From the NCBI GenBank assembly GCA_026004795.1, contig BPJV01000015.1:1-39986 (forward strand): DNA of 39,986 nucleotides, read 5' to 3'. Made by a program: the position numbers and the translations under genes. Of this stretch, positions 23,658 to 31,846 are shown piece after piece. How positions within the stretch are numbered: the first letter of the stretch is position 1; every line of letters begins with the position of its first letter. This DNA comes from Pirellulaceae bacterium (GTDB lineage Bacteria > Planctomycetota > Planctomycetia > Pirellulales > Pirellulaceae). Under the pieces are notes generated by a model. The model was not told the origin of the DNA. It was given only the letters and a program-made list of their open reading frames with translations, and ran no database searches.

Positions 23658-26072
23658 CTACTTACTCAGGAAAATCGAACTGGTAACTACCGCGTCAAGA
23701 ATTGCCCGAATGCCGTAGCCCTGGGCGGCTACCTGACGTGTCAGTCGCTCCACTTCACTTCGATCGGCGAAGGAAATACGAGCGCCCGTTCCATAGACCA
23801 ACATCTGCTCGATCAAGTTTCGCGCCAAATCTTCCTCACGACGTTGTACCAATTCCCGAAAAGACTCGAAATCTTCGAAGGATCCCCCCGATTCCCATAC
23901 ATAACTCGGATCGATGCGTGGTCCCTTCTGAACCTTTCCCCCTCGTACCACCGGGTAAAACTCGCGCCATCGCCCTGCGGCGTCGAAATTCTCCAGCGCG
24001 AAACCGGGGGGATCGATTTTGCGGTGACAACTTGCGCACTGTTCGTCCTGGCGATGTTTCTCTAACTGCTCGCGTATTGTCTTAGCACCGCGAATATCCG
24101 GTTCGATGGCCGGAACATTGGCTGGCGGCGGAGGAATATCCTCTCCCAGGATGCGCCGAGCCACCCAAACACCGCGCAGTACGGGCGAGGTGTTGGTACC
24201 ATTGGCGGTGACCTTCAACACCGATCCATGAGACAAAATCCCACCTCGATGGGAATCCGGCGGTAGGTCCACGCATCGCAGCGTATCTCCACGGACTCCG
24301 CTCACTCCGTAATAGCGCGCCAACCGGCTGTTCAAGAACGTATAAGGCGCTGCAACCAACTCACCGATTGGGGCGTTTCGCTCCAGCAAGTGCTGCAGAA
24401 ACGCGTGGGTCTCTTGCAGCATCGCGTCTTGGACGATGAGGTCGAAGTCCGGGTGGAGCCGAGCATCGGGCTCAGTGAACTCGATATCACGCAACTCTAA
24501 CCATTCGCCGGCAAAGCGCGCCATGAATTGTTCACCCCTCGGCGTGCGGAGCAAACGATGTGCGTGGGAGAGGATCGCCTCAGGCTGATCGGCTCGCAAC
24601 TCTCCTTGCCGAGCCGCTTGGAACAAAGCCTCATCCGGCAGACTATGGCACAGGAAATAGCTCAAACGCGTCGCGATCGCATACGGATCCAATCGCCCGG
24701 GGGACTCCTCGAAGTAAAGGAAGCGCGGGGAACAGAGGATTGCCGTATAGGCCACCCGCAGCGACTCGGGAATCGACTGCGTCCCCTCCCAAGTCTTACG
24801 GTAAAGGGCGAGATACGGCTCAAGTTCGGCACGCTCCACGGGCCGCCGCCAAGCCAGCCCAGCCATCCGGCAGATCAATTCCTCGCCGGCCGCCAGCGGA
24901 TGGTCGCATTCGCACTTTGCCTGCAGTGGATCGTCATGCGGGGTGACCTTAATGCGGCCAAACAAGCGCTGGCGCACAAACGCATCGTCGGCGATCGGGT
25001 GGATACGCTCCATCTCCAACCAGTGAATCGCCAGGCCGGGAACGTCCTGCGCTCCCCCTTCTCCGTTAGCTGCCTGCCCTCCCTGGAACCGAGCCCGCTT
25101 CAGGGTCACGTCGTTCGGTCGGATCTCCAGCATGTGGCCCTGTGGCAACCACGTGACCATGTCGACAGTTTTCTTCTCTTCATCAACCTCGAAGGCCCCT
25201 ACCCAGCTCATCAGGGGAGCACTGGAAACGCATTTACCACTACGCACCGTACACCATACCCCGCGGTCGGCGGGTTTCTTCAGCGCGGATGCCTCAAAGC
25301 GGATCCGGTACCATCCATCTTCTCGCGCCGTCGTCGCCGGTAGACGCCCGTAAAAAATAAGTCGTCCAGACCACACGACGGCCGCTCCATCGATGTACTC
25401 CGGCTCTCGTGTTCGGGTCCGCGTCCGTGATAGTTCCTTGGCCGAGAATCTCCGCTTCCACGGTGTCGTCGGAGTCAGCGCCCGACGCATCGCTTCGTCC
25501 AAGGCCATGTCGACCACCTGGACATGGTTCTCCAAATCGAAGTGCGACAAGGTCTGCAATTCGGCCAACGTGGTGTACTCGCCTGTTCGCGGAGGCTGAG
25601 GCAGATGGCGTGTTAGAGGAACATCGATCCCCAATAGATCCTGCAGAGTCGCCTCCAATTGCGAATGAGTGAGCCGGCGTGCCACCACGCGCCCTTGTTC
25701 CTGTTGGATCTGGCGCTGGTAGGTCCGCAGCGCTTGCCCAAGCTGGGCCACCAGCGCAGTGCGCTGGGATTGATCCATCGTGGTGGCATCCGGTGGTGGC
25801 ATTTCACCTGCAGCCACGCGGTCATGCACTTGGACCCAAGTAGCAAAAGTCGCCGCATCGCGCAGGTCCCAGTTCAACTCGGCTAAATCCAATCCGGCCT
25901 CGGACGAACTCCCGCTGTGGCAGTCGAAGCAGTGCTTCGCTAGATGCTCAACCAGCTCCGCCGCAGGGTCGGCTGCACGTGCCTGAGGCAACGTCACGAC
26001 TGCCCAAATCATCATCAACAGCGTGCAGATTACACGCTTCGCTACCGACTTGGTGTTCGAATCGATGCGCAT
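23658..26072 (-). CDS. Large exported cytochrome-type protein with DUF1587/1592/1588/1585 domains
   Basis: The 804-aa protein has a signal peptide (residues 1 to about 33, ending ARA). A c-type haem-like motif KHCFDCHSGSSSEAGLDL (CFDCH, residues 48-52) opens the mature protein. The planctomycete domain series follows: DUF1587 (VARRLTHSQLEATLQDLLGI), a carbohydrate-module-like middle part, DUF1592 (RVAYTAILCSPRFLYFEES, RLSYFLCHSLPDEALF), DUF1588 (GILSHGSVLKVTANGTNTSPVLRG) and a second CASCHRKIDPPGFALENFD. DUF1585 (EQMLVYGTGARISFADR, GIRAILDAVVTSSIF) closes it. Two CxxCH sites suggest two haems. The function is not established. The DUF1552 gene downstream is its usual partner. Confidence 0.93.
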   Translation of the reverse strand: MRIDSNTKSVAKRVICTLLMMIWAVVTLPQARAADPAAELVEHLAKHCFDCHSGSSSEAGLDLAELNWDLRDAATFATWVQVHDRVAAGEMPPPDATTMDQSQRTALVAQLGQALRTYQRQIQQEQGRVVARRLTHSQLEATLQDLLGIDVPLTRHLPQPPRTGEYTTLAELQTLSHFDLENHVQVVDMALDEAMRRALTPTTPWKRRFSAKELSRTRTRTREPEYIDGAAVVWSGRLIFYGRLPATTAREDGWYRIRFEASALKKPADRGVWCTVRSGKCVSSAPLMSWVGAFEVDEEKKTVDMVTWLPQGHMLEIRPNDVTLKRARFQGGQAANGEGGAQDVPGLAIHWLEMERIHPIADDAFVRQRLFGRIKVTPHDDPLQAKCECDHPLAAGEELICRMAGLAWRRPVERAELEPYLALYRKTWEGTQSIPESLRVAYTAILCSPRFLYFEESPGRLDPYAIATRLSYFLCHSLPDEALFQAARQGELRADQPEAILSHAHRLLRTPRGEQFMARFAGEWLELRDIEFTEPDARLHPDFDLIVQDAMLQETHAFLQHLLERNAPIGELVAAPYTFLNSRLARYYGVSGVRGDTLRCVDLPPDSHRGGILSHGSVLKVTANGTNTSPVLRGVWVARRILGEDIPPPPANVPAIEPDIRGAKTIREQLEKHRQDEQCASCHRKIDPPGFALENFDAAGRWREFYPVVRGGKVQKGPRIDPSYVWESGGSFEDFESFRELVQRREEDLARNLIEQMLVYGTGARISFADRSEVERLTRQVAAQGYGIRAILDAVVTSSIFLSK

Positions 26073-26529
26073 GCTGGTCCGTGGAGGGTGGGAACATGGC
26101 GGTCGGAGCGTGCAGGGACGCCCCCACCGGGTTGGCAGGAAGGAGGGTCAACAAAGTGGTGGTAAGAACAGAGGCTCGATCGCAGGCGCTGCCGCACCAT
26201 GCTGGGGGCATGCACAGCGATTGACTTTGTCGCCAATCAAGTTGCCCACACGCGTGCACGTCCCCTTCCGGGCCGAAACGGCCGGCGTTCGCTTGCTGTA
26301 GCCCCACCGGTCAGCGGTCGTCGGGACAATGCCCTCGCGCAGGCCACATCCCCACGAGCAACAGGAACGTCTCCGCCCAACCGCTTTGGCCAACCTCCGT
26401 ACGGTCATCCGATGGATGGTCAGGTTGGTACCAGCACCGTTGCCGCGGCGATGCATCCCTGTGGAGCAGCCTAAAATCGAACTCTGTCTAGGCGCATTAT
26501 ACCGAGCGGCTGTGGGGCGGGGGAAGTCC
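26073..26529. other. Non-coding stretch, no gene seen
   Basis: About 457 nt between the start of the DUF1592 gene and the end of rph, both on the minus strand. Several frames are open by chance in GC-rich DNA, but none has a recognisable domain or ribosome site. It probably holds the promoter of the DUF1592/DUF1552 operon. I see no clear terminator or RNA gene. Confidence 0.5.
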
Positions 26530-27240
26530 TCAGTCGAATATCCAGCGTTTGCCCAACGCCTTCCGTTGAATCTCGGTCAGTTGGGCTATCCCTTGTCGGG
26601 CCAATTTCAACATCGCGGCAAGCTGCTGATCGTCAAACGTCGCCTCCTCGCCCGTGCCCTGGATTTCCACAAAGCGTCCCTGGCCGGTCATGACGACGTT
26701 CATGTCGACCTCCGCCGCCACATCCTGCTCGTAGTTCAAATCCACAACCGGTTTGCCTGCCACTATTCCTACACTGATCGCCGCCACGCTGTCGCGAATC
26801 GGATGCGCTGCTTCGTCAACACGGGAAAACTCCGCATGCAAGGCATCGCAAAGCGCGATGAACGCGCCGGTAATGCTGGCCGTACGTGTTCCTCCGTCTG
26901 CCTGGAGAACGTCGCAATCGACCGTTACCATTCGTTCCCCCAGCTTTTGCAAGTCCACCACCGCGCGCAAGCTGCGGCCGATCAATCGTTGAATCTCCGT
27001 CGTTCGACCATCTACCTTGGCGCGATCACGCGGTTTTCGCGTGGGCGTACTGTGGGGCAGCATGTTGTACTCCGCAGTGACCCAGCCTTTCCCGGATCCG
27101 ACGAGCCATGGAGGGACCGTATCGCTCAAACTGGCCGTGCAGAGTACGATGGTTTCTCCACTCTGATACAGGACGCTTCCCGGGCTGGAGCGCGTGAACC
27201 GGCGTTTCACTTTTACGGGTCGAATCGAACATTGCGCCAT
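26530..27240 (-). CDS. rph: Ribonuclease PH
   Basis: This 236-aa protein is complete for the family (about 238 aa). It trims tRNA 3′ ends phosphorolytically. After a short N-terminal segment it has [38 protein letters not shown] and [31 protein letters not shown], which includes the phosphate-binding [11 protein letters not shown]. Further on are [21 protein letters not shown] and the C-terminal [20 protein letters not shown] with [13 protein letters not shown]. The ATG is at 27240. The divergent SDR gene starts 107 nt away, so the promoters of both lie in that gap. Confidence 0.97.
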   Translation of the reverse strand: MAQCSIRPVKVKRRFTRSSPGSVLYQSGETIVLCTASLSDTVPPWLVGSGKGWVTAEYNMLPHSTPTRKPRDRAKVDGRTTEIQRLIGRSLRAVVDLQKLGERMVTVDCDVLQADGGTRTASITGAFIALCDALHAEFSRVDEAAHPIRDSVAAISVGIVAGKPVVDLNYEQDVAAEVDMNVVMTGQGRFVEIQGTGEEATFDDQQLAAMLKLARQGIAQLTEIQRKALGKRWIFD

Positions 27241-27347
27241 CGTGGTCGGATTCCTCTTGCAGACGGTTGAGTGTGGTGCTCATCGTATCGCATGGAGGGA
27301 TCTTTGCAATTCGGAATTAGGAGTTCGCGAGTCGCTTTGGAGCAGGT

Positions 27348-28136
27348 ATGCACACGGAGATCAATCTTCCAGGAATCCAACAGTTCCGACTGGATGGGGC
27401 TACCGCCCTCGTAACGGGTGGTTCCCGTGGGCTGGGGTTGGCCATGGCAGCGGGCTTGGCCTCGGCCGGCGCCAAAGTCTGCTTGGCAGCACGCAATGGT
27501 GATCAGGCGCAATGGGCAGCCAGAGCTCTCGAGGCACAATTCGGCATAGCAGCCTTTGGCACCTCCGTCGATGTAACTCAGAGCGACCACGTGCAGCAGG
27601 CGGTCGATACTTTGCTGCACCGGTGGGGCCGGCTAGACATCGTGATCAACAGCGCTGGGATCAATCACCGCGGTCCGATCGACGAACTGACGCCCGAACA
27701 GTTTGATGAGGTGATGCGCGTGAATGTTCGCGGAACATGGAACGTCTGTCGCTGCGCCGTGCCACCGATGAAAGCCGCGCGTTATGGGCGGATCATCAAC
27801 GTGGCTAGCACTTTGGGGCTGGTCGGTTTAGCCAATCGTACGCCGTACGCCAGCAGTAAAGGGGCCGTCGTGCAGATGACCCGCGCGCTTGCTCTCGAGT
27901 TGGCCCCGTGGGAAATTACCTGCAATGCCATTTGCCCAGGCCCTTTCTTGACCGACATGAACCGTCCCATCGCCGACACAGAGGAAGCCAAACGGTTCAT
28001 CGTCGGCGCGGTGGCTTTAGAGCGGTGGGGGCGGTTGCAAGAGATCCAAGGTGCCGCGATCTATTTGGCCAGCCCCGCCAGCTCCTACACCACCGGTAGT
28101 ATGCTGGTGGTCGACGGAGGTTGGACCGCTCGCTGA
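27348..28136 (+). CDS. Short-chain dehydrogenase/reductase (SDR)
   Basis: The 262-aa protein is a classical SDR. The cofactor motif TGGSRGLG is at residues 23-30, and NSAG follows in VINSAGINHRGPIDEL. The catalytic Ser is in NVASTLGLVG and the YxxxK pair in TPYASSKGAVVQMTRALALE. The C-terminal part LASPASSYTTGSMLVVDGGW is typical of the 3-oxoacyl-ACP reductase / gluconate 5-dehydrogenase group. The short N-terminal extension (MHTEINLPGIQQFRLDG) resembles gluconate 5-dehydrogenase-like members, but the substrate cannot be decided. It likely uses NAD(P)H in the cytosol. A likely terminator lies 200 nt downstream. Confidence 0.93.
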   Translation: MHTEINLPGIQQFRLDGATALVTGGSRGLGLAMAAGLASAGAKVCLAARNGDQAQWAARALEAQFGIAAFGTSVDVTQSDHVQQAVDTLLHRWGRLDIVINSAGINHRGPIDELTPEQFDEVMRVNVRGTWNVCRCAVPPMKAARYGRIINVASTLGLVGLANRTPYASSKGAVVQMTRALALELAPWEITCNAICPGPFLTDMNRPIADTEEAKRFIVGAVALERWGRLQEIQGAAIYLASPASSYTTGSMLVVDGGWTAR

Positions 28137-28337
28137 TTTTTCCGCCACGGACGGATGGATCAACTATACAAGTTGTGCGGTTACGAGATTCGAAATCCAT
28201 TGGGGGATTTCCGCCAATTGTCCGGTCGCTGGCGGCGTCGCCGTCTCGCGTGGACGAAAATGTAGACAGGCATCACGATCGCATCACGGCACGGCATTCA
28301 CTCATTGGGGCAGAAGTGAATGAGCGGGGACAACCTC

Positions 28338-28362
28338 GGCCGTGGTGCGGTCGTTTTTTTTT
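28338..28362 (+). terminator. Probable intrinsic terminator downstream of the SDR gene
   Basis: GGCCG (28338-28342), a 5-nt loop TGGTG and CGGTC (28348-28352) form a short GC-rich stem with one G-U pair. It is followed by G and nine T (28354-28362). The orientation suits the SDR gene, which ends at 28136. The stem is short, so efficiency is uncertain. Confidence 0.5.
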
Positions 28363-28397
28363 ATCTCAGCGTCCCTCCCCGATGGCACGGCGATTCG

Positions 28398-28697
28398 TCA
28401 CATCTCAATCGCCTCTGCCTCGATCAAACTGAGGATACCATCGACCAGTGGATAAAAGAATCGTCCCCCGTCGCTGACGACTCCTCCTTCAATAGGCTCT
28501 TTCACCGCTCGGCCGAGCCGATCACGCAATTCGCCGCGCTGCTGCCGCTGACTCAGTCGCTGGAGCTCGGCTTCGGTGACCCAGCGGAGTTGACTGCCTG
28601 TCAGTGGGCAACAGAGCACCTGCCACGCCCAGTCGGCAATCATGATCTGTGACTTCTCGCCCGCATCCTGTCTCTCGTCCATCGTCTCACCGATCAT
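28398..28697 (-). CDS. Trm112/UPF0434-like small protein
   Basis: The 99-aa frame ends in the pattern of the YcaR/Trm112 family: LLxCP-like WQVLCCPLTGSQLRWVTEAE at the start of the domain, then GGRFFYPLVDGILSLIEAEAI at the end, which matches the usual YP-I-x-DGIPxLL-x-x-E-A block. In bacteria these small proteins are of uncertain role; in eukaryotes and archaea Trm112 is an activating subunit of methyltransferases. Only one cysteine pair (CC) is present, so zinc binding may be incomplete. The start is uncertain: the Met at 28697 or the internal Met of MIADWAW. A long helix (LQRLSQRQQRGELRDRL) in the middle is typical of planctomycete versions. Confidence 0.78.
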   Translation of the reverse strand: MIGETMDERQDAGEKSQIMIADWAWQVLCCPLTGSQLRWVTEAELQRLSQRQQRGELRDRLGRAVKEPIEGGVVSDGGRFFYPLVDGILSLIEAEAIEM

Positions 28698-28977
28698 GTC
28701 GCAAGCTGTTGGTGACTGCCTCGCACCTGATTATTTCGATGATGGCAGTTTTGACCAAGGTCTTCTCCTCTCGTCCTAGGTTGCCAGGCGACCGGTGATC
28801 AACGTCAAGGCAGGATGCCGGGCAGCAAACGAGGCCTCGGCCGACCTACTCGTCCAACCCCGATCGCGTCCCAGGCACAAGCATCACCTGTTGCTGGATT
28901 ACGCGATAGACCACACCCCCGATGCGGCGCCACGCACGAAATTCGCCCAGCCACCTGCTGCCACTCTCAGGCAGAAA

Positions 28978-30336
28978 TCACGACGTCGACTGAATCAGTT
29001 CGTCCAACGTCTTCATCAACTGCTCTTCTCGGCCGGCTAGTTCCGCAACGCGATCCGGAGCGACGAATACGCGAACTCGTTTGACATGTTGATCGAATTG
29101 CTCCGTGGCCAGCGTTTGCACCACCGGGGAAACCTGCGCCAGAGAGACAAAACGATCGCCCTGCCCGCCGGTGAGGGCTACCCGGACATCGAATTGAACT
29201 TCGAGTTTCGCTGGCGGAGCATCGATCAACACCTCCCATGCGGACCACGGACGACCCGTCAACTGCGCGAGCCGCTCGGCCAGCTTCACCATCCAACCGT
29301 CCAACTGGGAGTACTCGCATCTGGCAAGGCTGTGGTACAAATCTGGTGCGGCGGCATGGTTGAACTGCAGCACTCTTTTGTAAAGGCGGCGGTGAATAGA
29401 GAAAATCCCTTGATGCAAGGGGAGCAGTTCCGGCCGACGCTCGGCAGCCAACGCTCCTAACCGAGAGACAAAATCGACATCGCTCCATTCCCTCCACGCG
29501 GTCGTATCGCAGTGAGGCCCAAGGTGGTAAACCAGACGCTGCAACATGGCCGTGGCACTGCGTACGGCGTGGTGCCAGTAAACCTCGCTGAACATCACAT
29601 AGCGCCCGAAGACGAGCATCTCCGCCGCCGTTTTTCCCTTCTCCGTGATCGCCAAACTACGCCGCTGTTCGTCGACAGTAAGGGCGCCGATCAAGCGCAG
29701 CAGATCGAAATTCTGACCATAGGGAACACCGGCATGGAGACTGTCCCGCTGAAGGTAATCCATTTTGTCGATATCCACGGGACCGTTAAGCATCGACCGT
29801 AGAATTGATTCCCCCAGAGAGACGTTCTGGCGTGGAGACGCCAGAAAATCCGCCACCGCATCTGGCTCCACCTCCCAATCACGCCGCAACAGATCAGCCA
29901 CCTCTCCGTGACAGAGCCAGCGACGAGCCAACTCTTCATGTCGCGGCGCCCATGCCAATCCTAGATCTTCGATCGGATGGCAATAGGGCCAATGGCCAAT
30001 GTCGTGCATCAGTGCCGCCAGTAGAAACAGACGCTCCTGCTGCCCCGTCACCATCTCACGCCATCGTCGCCACGATGTCTGCAAGCGGCGGAGGACCATG
30101 CATGCCAGGCGGTAAACCCCCAGACTGTGTTCAAACCGCGTATGCGTGGCCCCCGGATAGACGTGTGTCACCAGTCCCAGCTGACTGATTCGTTTCAACC
30201 GCTGCATGGCGGGCGTATCCAACAGCCGGAGCACGCGTCGCGTCACCCCCACATTCACTTCGCCCGGAATCCGGATCTGGAATGGTGGATTGTCACCAAG
30301 TTCAGGTAGCAGTTCGTCCAAGATGTAATTTTCCAA
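28978..30336 (-). CDS. HD-domain phosphohydrolase (dGTPase-like)
   Basis: The 452-aa protein has the arrangement of SAMHD1/dGTPase-type HD proteins. RLLDTPAMQRLKRISQLGLV is followed by YPGATHTRFEHSLGVYRLA, with His70 as the first metal ligand, then LLAALMHDIGHWPYCHPIED (His111-Asp112). RDSLHAGVPYG and DIDKMDYLQ supply the last Asp of the motif. The C-terminal half is helical. Relatives hydrolyse dNTPs or other nucleotides; the exact substrate is not known. The start is TTG 30336, placed directly after the stop of the DUF1501 gene (TGA then TTG), which suggests translational coupling in one operon. No ribosome site stands out, so the coupling rests on spacing. Confidence 0.9.
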   Translation of the reverse strand: MENYILDELLPELGDNPPFQIRIPGEVNVGVTRRVLRLLDTPAMQRLKRISQLGLVTHVYPGATHTRFEHSLGVYRLACMVLRRLQTSWRRWREMVTGQQERLFLLAALMHDIGHWPYCHPIEDLGLAWAPRHEELARRWLCHGEVADLLRRDWEVEPDAVADFLASPRQNVSLGESILRSMLNGPVDIDKMDYLQRDSLHAGVPYGQNFDLLRLIGALTVDEQRRSLAITEKGKTAAEMLVFGRYVMFSEVYWHHAVRSATAMLQRLVYHLGPHCDTTAWREWSDVDFVSRLGALAAERRPELLPLHQGIFSIHRRLYKRVLQFNHAAAPDLYHSLARCEYSQLDGWMVKLAERLAQLTGRPWSAWEVLIDAPPAKLEVQFDVRVALTGGQGDRFVSLAQVSPVVQTLATEQFDQHVKRVRVFVAPDRVAELAGREEQLMKTLDELIQSTS

Positions 30337-31839
30337 TCAGGCAAGTACTTCCTTGATCACCCGACCGTAAACATCGGTCAACCTAAAGTCGCGTCCTGCA
30401 TATCGGTACGTCAGCCGCTCGTGATCCAGTCCTAATTGGTAGAGGAGCGTGGCATGCAAATCGTGCATGTGCACCTTGCCCTCAATCCCCTGAAAGCCGA
30501 ATTCATCGGTTCTACCGAAAGCGAATCCAGGTTTAAACCCCCCACCGGCCAACCACACCGTGAAACCACCAGGGTTGTGATCCCGACCGGTACCGTTGTC
30601 TTGAGAATAAGGTGTGCGTCCGAATTCTCCCCCCCACCACACGATCGTGTCGTCCAACAAACCCCGCTGCTTGAGGTCGGTAAGCAACCCGGCTATGGGA
30701 CGGTCGACCGCACGTGCATGCTCAGCATGCTTCGGCAAGTTCGAATGCTGGTCCCAGGCGGGATTGGCAGAGTTGTCGCCATAGTTGACTTGGATGAAAC
30801 GCACGCCCTGCTCGCATAGCCGTCGAGCCAATAGGCACTTTTCGCCAAAACTGCGCGTGTGCGGATCATCCATCCCATACAGCCGCCATGTCGCCGCTGT
30901 CTCCCGTTCCAAATCGAGGATCTCCGGTGCCACTCTTTGAGTACGCCAGGCCAGGTCGACCGATTGCAACGCCGCGTCGAATTCGTCGACTGCGGGGTCC
31001 CGACGTCGACGCTGGGCCACGTTGAGCGCGCGCAGCAATTCCACGGTTTCCGTCTGGCCGACGGTCTGCGTTTCCCCCAACCCTGCCATCGTCAATTGGC
31101 GTGCCCCGGCACTTCCGATCTTTGTTCCTTGGTACCGCGGCGGAAGAAAGGCAGCACCGTAGTTGCGTGGGCCCCCGTTGCCTAACGAGGGAGCGATGGT
31201 AACGAAACCGGGCAGATCAGCATTCTCAGTCCCCAAGCCGTAGTAGATCCAGGAGCCTACCGACGGCCGCACAAAGTTCGTCGCTCCACAGTGAAGAAAC
31301 AAGGTCGCCGGACCATGGGCCACTCCCTCGGTGTGCATGCCGTGCAAAAAACATAGGTCATCGACATGCCGCGCCGTTTCCGGAAACAGATCGGACACCA
31401 TCCGCCCACATTCCCCGTACGGACGGAACTTCCACGGCGATTGCATGAGCCGCTGCCGCGTCCGCTGGCCCGTTTTGGCCAACTGCCGCGCATCATCAAA
31501 CTCCATCTCTTCGCCGTGGCGACGGGCTAACAGAGGTTTGTAGTCAAACGAATCCACCTGACTGACACCTCCCTGCATGAATAAGAAAATGACCCGCTTG
31601 GCCCGCGGTCGATGATGGGGACGGGAGAGCGCCGCAGCAAAGCCGGTTTCGGCGGCGCCGGCAGGGCCGGCCCCCAACGCAGTTGCCGCCACTCCGGCGA
31701 ATCCACAGGCCGATTGCATCAACCAATTACGCCGCAATAGCTGCAGAGCAGACGCCTGCTCCTCGACGAACTGGCCCTGTTCCTCTCGGCACCTCGAAGC
31801 TTGCTTATGGCTGCGCATCCGATTGACTCCTGTTGACAA
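30337..31839 (-). CDS. DUF1501 family protein (sulfatase-fold, Tat-type signal)
   Basis: The 500-aa protein starts with a hydrophilic leader and a twin-arginine segment (LLRRNWLMQSACGFAG, Arg36-Arg37). The DUF1501 body follows: RAKRVIFLFMQGGVSQVDSFD, KFRPYGECGRMVSDLFPETA, DDLCFLHGMHTEGVAHGPA and RPSVGSWIYYGLGTENADLPG. The C-terminal region has EQGVRFIQVNYGDNSANPAWD, GLLDDTIVWWGGEFGRTPYS, GRDHNPGGFTVWLAGGG and LHATLLYQLGLDHERLTYRY. The fold is related to alkaline phosphatase and sulfatase, but the activity is unknown. It starts 7 nt after the DUF1549/1553 gene, its constant partner in planctomycetes. Confidence 0.94.
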   Translation of the reverse strand: MSTGVNRMRSHKQASRCREEQGQFVEEQASALQLLRRNWLMQSACGFAGVAATALGAGPAGAAETGFAAALSRPHHRPRAKRVIFLFMQGGVSQVDSFDYKPLLARRHGEEMEFDDARQLAKTGQRTRQRLMQSPWKFRPYGECGRMVSDLFPETARHVDDLCFLHGMHTEGVAHGPATLFLHCGATNFVRPSVGSWIYYGLGTENADLPGFVTIAPSLGNGGPRNYGAAFLPPRYQGTKIGSAGARQLTMAGLGETQTVGQTETVELLRALNVAQRRRRDPAVDEFDAALQSVDLAWRTQRVAPEILDLERETAATWRLYGMDDPHTRSFGEKCLLARRLCEQGVRFIQVNYGDNSANPAWDQHSNLPKHAEHARAVDRPIAGLLTDLKQRGLLDDTIVWWGGEFGRTPYSQDNGTGRDHNPGGFTVWLAGGGFKPGFAFGRTDEFGFQGIEGKVHMHDLHATLLYQLGLDHERLTYRYAGRDFRLTDVYGRVIKEVLA

Positions 31840-31846
31840 GGTGCGG

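Noticed and set aside
24528-25343. 271-codon open frame opposite the DUF1592 gene
   Set aside because: It is antisense to a gene with several recognised domains and has no domain of its own.
26329-27270. 313-codon open frame opposite rph
   Set aside because: It lies antisense to a well-supported ribonuclease PH gene; long antisense frames are common in GC-rich DNA.
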